A DNA stretch of 54,829 nt from Sphingopyxis flava. Lineage in GTDB: Bacteria > Pseudomonadota > Alphaproteobacteria > Sphingomonadales > Sphingomonadaceae. The notes below the pieces were generated by a model. That model did no database searches. It was not told the origin of the DNA and saw only the letters and a program-made list of their open reading frames with translations. The DNA is taken from NCBI RefSeq assembly GCF_900168005.1, contig NZ_FUYP01000019.1, positions 1-54,829 of the forward strand, given 5' to 3'. This document shows positions 53,421-54,829 of the stretch, piece by piece (the first letter of the stretch is position 1; the number at the start of each line of letters is the position of its first letter). The position numbers and the translations under genes were made by a program.

Positions 53421-54311
53421 ATGGAGCTTGCACGACTTGGCCAGGCCTTGGGCGAATGCTGGGTAGCTGGGCACGAGCATGAAGGGTCCGACCATGTCGT
53501 CAAGTCGGCCGGTCGTGTTCTCAACATCCTCGAACTCTTCGATGTCCTGAAACGCGAGGCGGTCGTGTCCGAAGTGTCCGACCTTCTCGACCTGCCTCAG
53601 TCGAGCACGTCTGTCCTGCTGCGCAGCCTGGTGGTCATGGGCTATCTCTCCTACAACGCCACCACGCGTGCCTTTGCACCGACCACTCGCGTCGCGTTGC
53701 TCGGCAGCTGGGTCAATGGCCCGCTGTTTAGCGATGGCCCGCTGATCCGCCTCATGCACCGCCTGAACATGCGGACGGGACAGGCCATCGTGCTTGCGGT
53801 GCGCAACCAAGTTATGTCGGAATACATCCACGTGCTGCAGGCCACAAGCCCGGTGCGGCTCTACGTGGTGCAGGGCTCGCGCCGCCCACTGGCCTGCTCG
53901 GCCACGGGTCTGACGCTGATTGCCGATTTGCCCGACGCAGACATCAAGCGGATCGGCATTCGCTACAGCGCCGAGCCTCAGGAGGTCGACATCAAGGTTT
54001 CGGTCTCGCAACTGATGGAACGTGTCCAGGCGGTTCGGACCAACGGTTACGCGTTCCAGCACGATACCTTCACGCCCGGTGCCGGCGTGATCGCGATGTC
54101 GTTGCCGCAACTCGAGAAGAGCAACGAGCGGTTCTCCATCGGGATCGCTTCGCCGACCGAGATCCTCCGCGAGCGGAAGAGCGAACTGCTGGTCGCGATG
54201 CACGAGGAAATCTCCGCACATTTGAGCGAGCCGATCGCCAACGACACCGCCGAAGGCGATGCCGGCGGTGAGACGGACACCCACACCCGGTCGCTGGAAC
54301 GACTAGGCTGA
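53421..54311 (+). CDS. IclR-family transcriptional regulator
   Basis: A 296-residue regulator. The N-terminal winged helix reads AGRVLNILELFDVLKREAVVSEVSDLLDLPQSSTSVLLRSLVVMGYLSYN. The C-terminal effector domain follows (for example YVVQGSRRPLACSATGLTLIAD). The effector is usually a small aromatic or organic acid. GGAGAG precedes the ATG. It sits on the same strand as the thiolase operon but behind its terminator, so it has its own promoter. It is the best candidate for controlling the thiolase and P450 operons. A polar tail of about 30 residues, rich in Asp, Glu and Gly, ends the protein. Confidence 0.92.
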   Translation: MELARLGQALGECWVAGHEHEGSDHVVKSAGRVLNILELFDVLKREAVVSEVSDLLDLPQSSTSVLLRSLVVMGYLSYNATTRAFAPTTRVALLGSWVNGPLFSDGPLIRLMHRLNMRTGQAIVLAVRNQVMSEYIHVLQATSPVRLYVVQGSRRPLACSATGLTLIADLPDADIKRIGIRYSAEPQEVDIKVSVSQLMERVQAVRTNGYAFQHDTFTPGAGVIAMSLPQLEKSNERFSIGIASPTEILRERKSELLVAMHEEISAHLSEPIANDTAEGDAGGETDTHTRSLERLG

Positions 54312-54797
54312 GGTTCCTGTCGGCTCGGCATCGGGCTGTCCGCAGGTCTGATGGCGAGACAGTCCCGGCGTTGCGTCCACACGGTCGAACCGCATAACCA
54401 ATCGTCATGATCGTCGATGGCGACCATCGCGCGAGTCCGTGGCCGAGAGGTTCTGCGCAAGACGCAGTCTTCGGCCAGGGACGGGCGCGAAACGGGCATG
54501 GCGCTGCGGTTTGCGCCATTGCCGAATGTCGGGTGATCATCCGGCCAAGCTCATCCGGCCCGCGGAACGACCACGCCGAGCAGAGCGCTGTAACTACCGT
54601 CGCGCAGCTTCTGACGCCCCGTTGACAGGGCGTCATGCAATGTTGGGCGCGGCAAATCTCATTCCTGATTTGTAGTGCGTGATGCGCAAGACGCGTCGCA
54701 TCCGGGTCCTTCCTGATTTAAGTGATGCCTCGAATGAGGTGGTGCCGTTTTTCTGGACAGGGTGATAAGCTCAGCCTGACCTGAGGAATGGACTGGA
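54312..54797. other. Non-coding segment up to the mobile element
   Basis: No gene is supported. Two copies of ttcctgattt (54662-54671 and 54710-54719), both followed closely by gtgatgc, lie near the probable left end of the IS3-type element. The element end itself is not defined because its other end is outside the window. Confidence 0.5.
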
Positions 54798-54829
54798 ATG
54801 AAGACGACGAGAAAGCGCTACAGCGCGGA
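54720..54829 (+). mobile_element. Left end of an IS3-family insertion sequence (truncated by window edge)
   Basis: The sequence from about 54720 has the look of an IS leader (gtgatgcctcgaatgaggtg) followed by a transposase start. The element continues past the window. The exact end and any target duplication cannot be fixed. Confidence 0.6.
54798..54829 (+). CDS. IS3-type transposase OrfA, N-terminal fragment
   Basis: Only ten codons are visible: MKTTRKRYSA. This is the opening of many IS3-family OrfA proteins, which carry a helix-turn-helix and are joined to OrfB by frameshifting. GAGGAATGGACTGGA precedes the ATG. The rest is outside the window. Confidence 0.65.
   Translation, partial: MKTTRKRYSA

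Noticed and set aside
51543..54284. More than 900 open codons on the minus strand opposite VOC, esterase and IclR genes
   Set aside because: The plus-strand genes have complete families and motifs; the antisense translation is rich in Arg and His and matches nothing.
1..54829. CRISPR arrays, rRNA or tRNA genes
   Set aside because: No regularly spaced repeats or conserved RNA sequences were found by reading; the only tandem array (35238-35273) has no spacers.

Overview
The window is a GC-rich, densely packed catabolic island, almost certainly from an alphaproteobacterium of the Sphingomonadales (Novosphingobium/Sphingobium type). That placement is inferred from gene content, not from a marker gene: no rRNA, tRNA or housekeeping gene is visible. 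The content is typical of sphingomonad accessory regions: eleven short-chain dehydrogenases (SDRs), three P450 loci, two [2Fe-2S] ferredoxins, a Rieske oxygenase, two GMC flavoenzymes, three acyl-CoA ligases plus a ligase fragment, three crotonase-fold proteins, a thiolase, an old-yellow-enzyme homologue, several VOC and NTF2-like small enzymes, and TetR/IclR regulators.

Layout. 0.4-5.2 kb: a crotonase facing two GMC oxidoreductases with a broken small ORF between them. 5.5-11.5 kb: a plus-strand run of MFS transporter, 3-alpha-HSD-like SDR, GST, TetR, P450 and SDR. 11.7-14.3 kb: minus-strand SDR, VOC and SnoaL-like genes, with a 214-bp perfect copy of part of a distant ligase gene at 13.5 kb. 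14.5-19.3 kb: serine hydrolase, ferredoxin, Rieske oxygenase and amidohydrolase. 19.4-21.3 kb: two divergent SDRs, one interrupted by an in-frame TAG. 21.5-28.9 kb: minus-strand SDR, frameshifted acyl-CoA-dehydrogenase-like gene, acyl-CoA ligase, VOC and KstD-like flavoprotein, plus a quinone reductase. 29.2-39.8 kb: ligase and crotonase, TetR, TIM-barrel isomerase, SDR, epoxide-hydrolase-like protein, DUF1330, a catalytically dead SDR, a frameshifted P450 and an NTF2-like protein. 40.0-43.5 kb: ligase, thioesterase and crotonase. 43.5-53.2 kb: two divergent operons, P450-ferredoxin-OYE-SDR-SDR and thiolase-FAH-SDR-VOC-esterase, followed by an IclR regulator. The right edge enters an IS3-type element.

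How the genes may work together (inference): oxygenases (P450s, Rieske) and flavin dehydrogenases (GMC, KstD-like, OYE) functionalise a hydrophobic, probably alicyclic or polycyclic substrate. SDRs interconvert alcohols and ketones. Ligases, crotonases, the acyl-CoA-dehydrogenase-like protein, thioesterase and SCP2-type thiolase act on CoA thioesters. VOC, FAH, epoxide-hydrolase and esterase proteins handle ring-opening products. The 3-alpha-HSD-like and KstD-like proteins point toward steroid- or terpenoid-like compounds, but the substrate cannot be read from sequence. No ferredoxin reductase is encoded here, so electrons for the P450 and Rieske enzymes must come from elsewhere.

Four genes are disrupted by small mutations (one of them, the small ORF near 3.5 kb, tentatively), one SDR has lost its whole catalytic triad with an open frame, and one gene fragment has been copied. 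The island therefore looks plastic and partly decaying, unless some lesions are sequencing errors. Clear hairpin terminators separate most convergent gene pairs.
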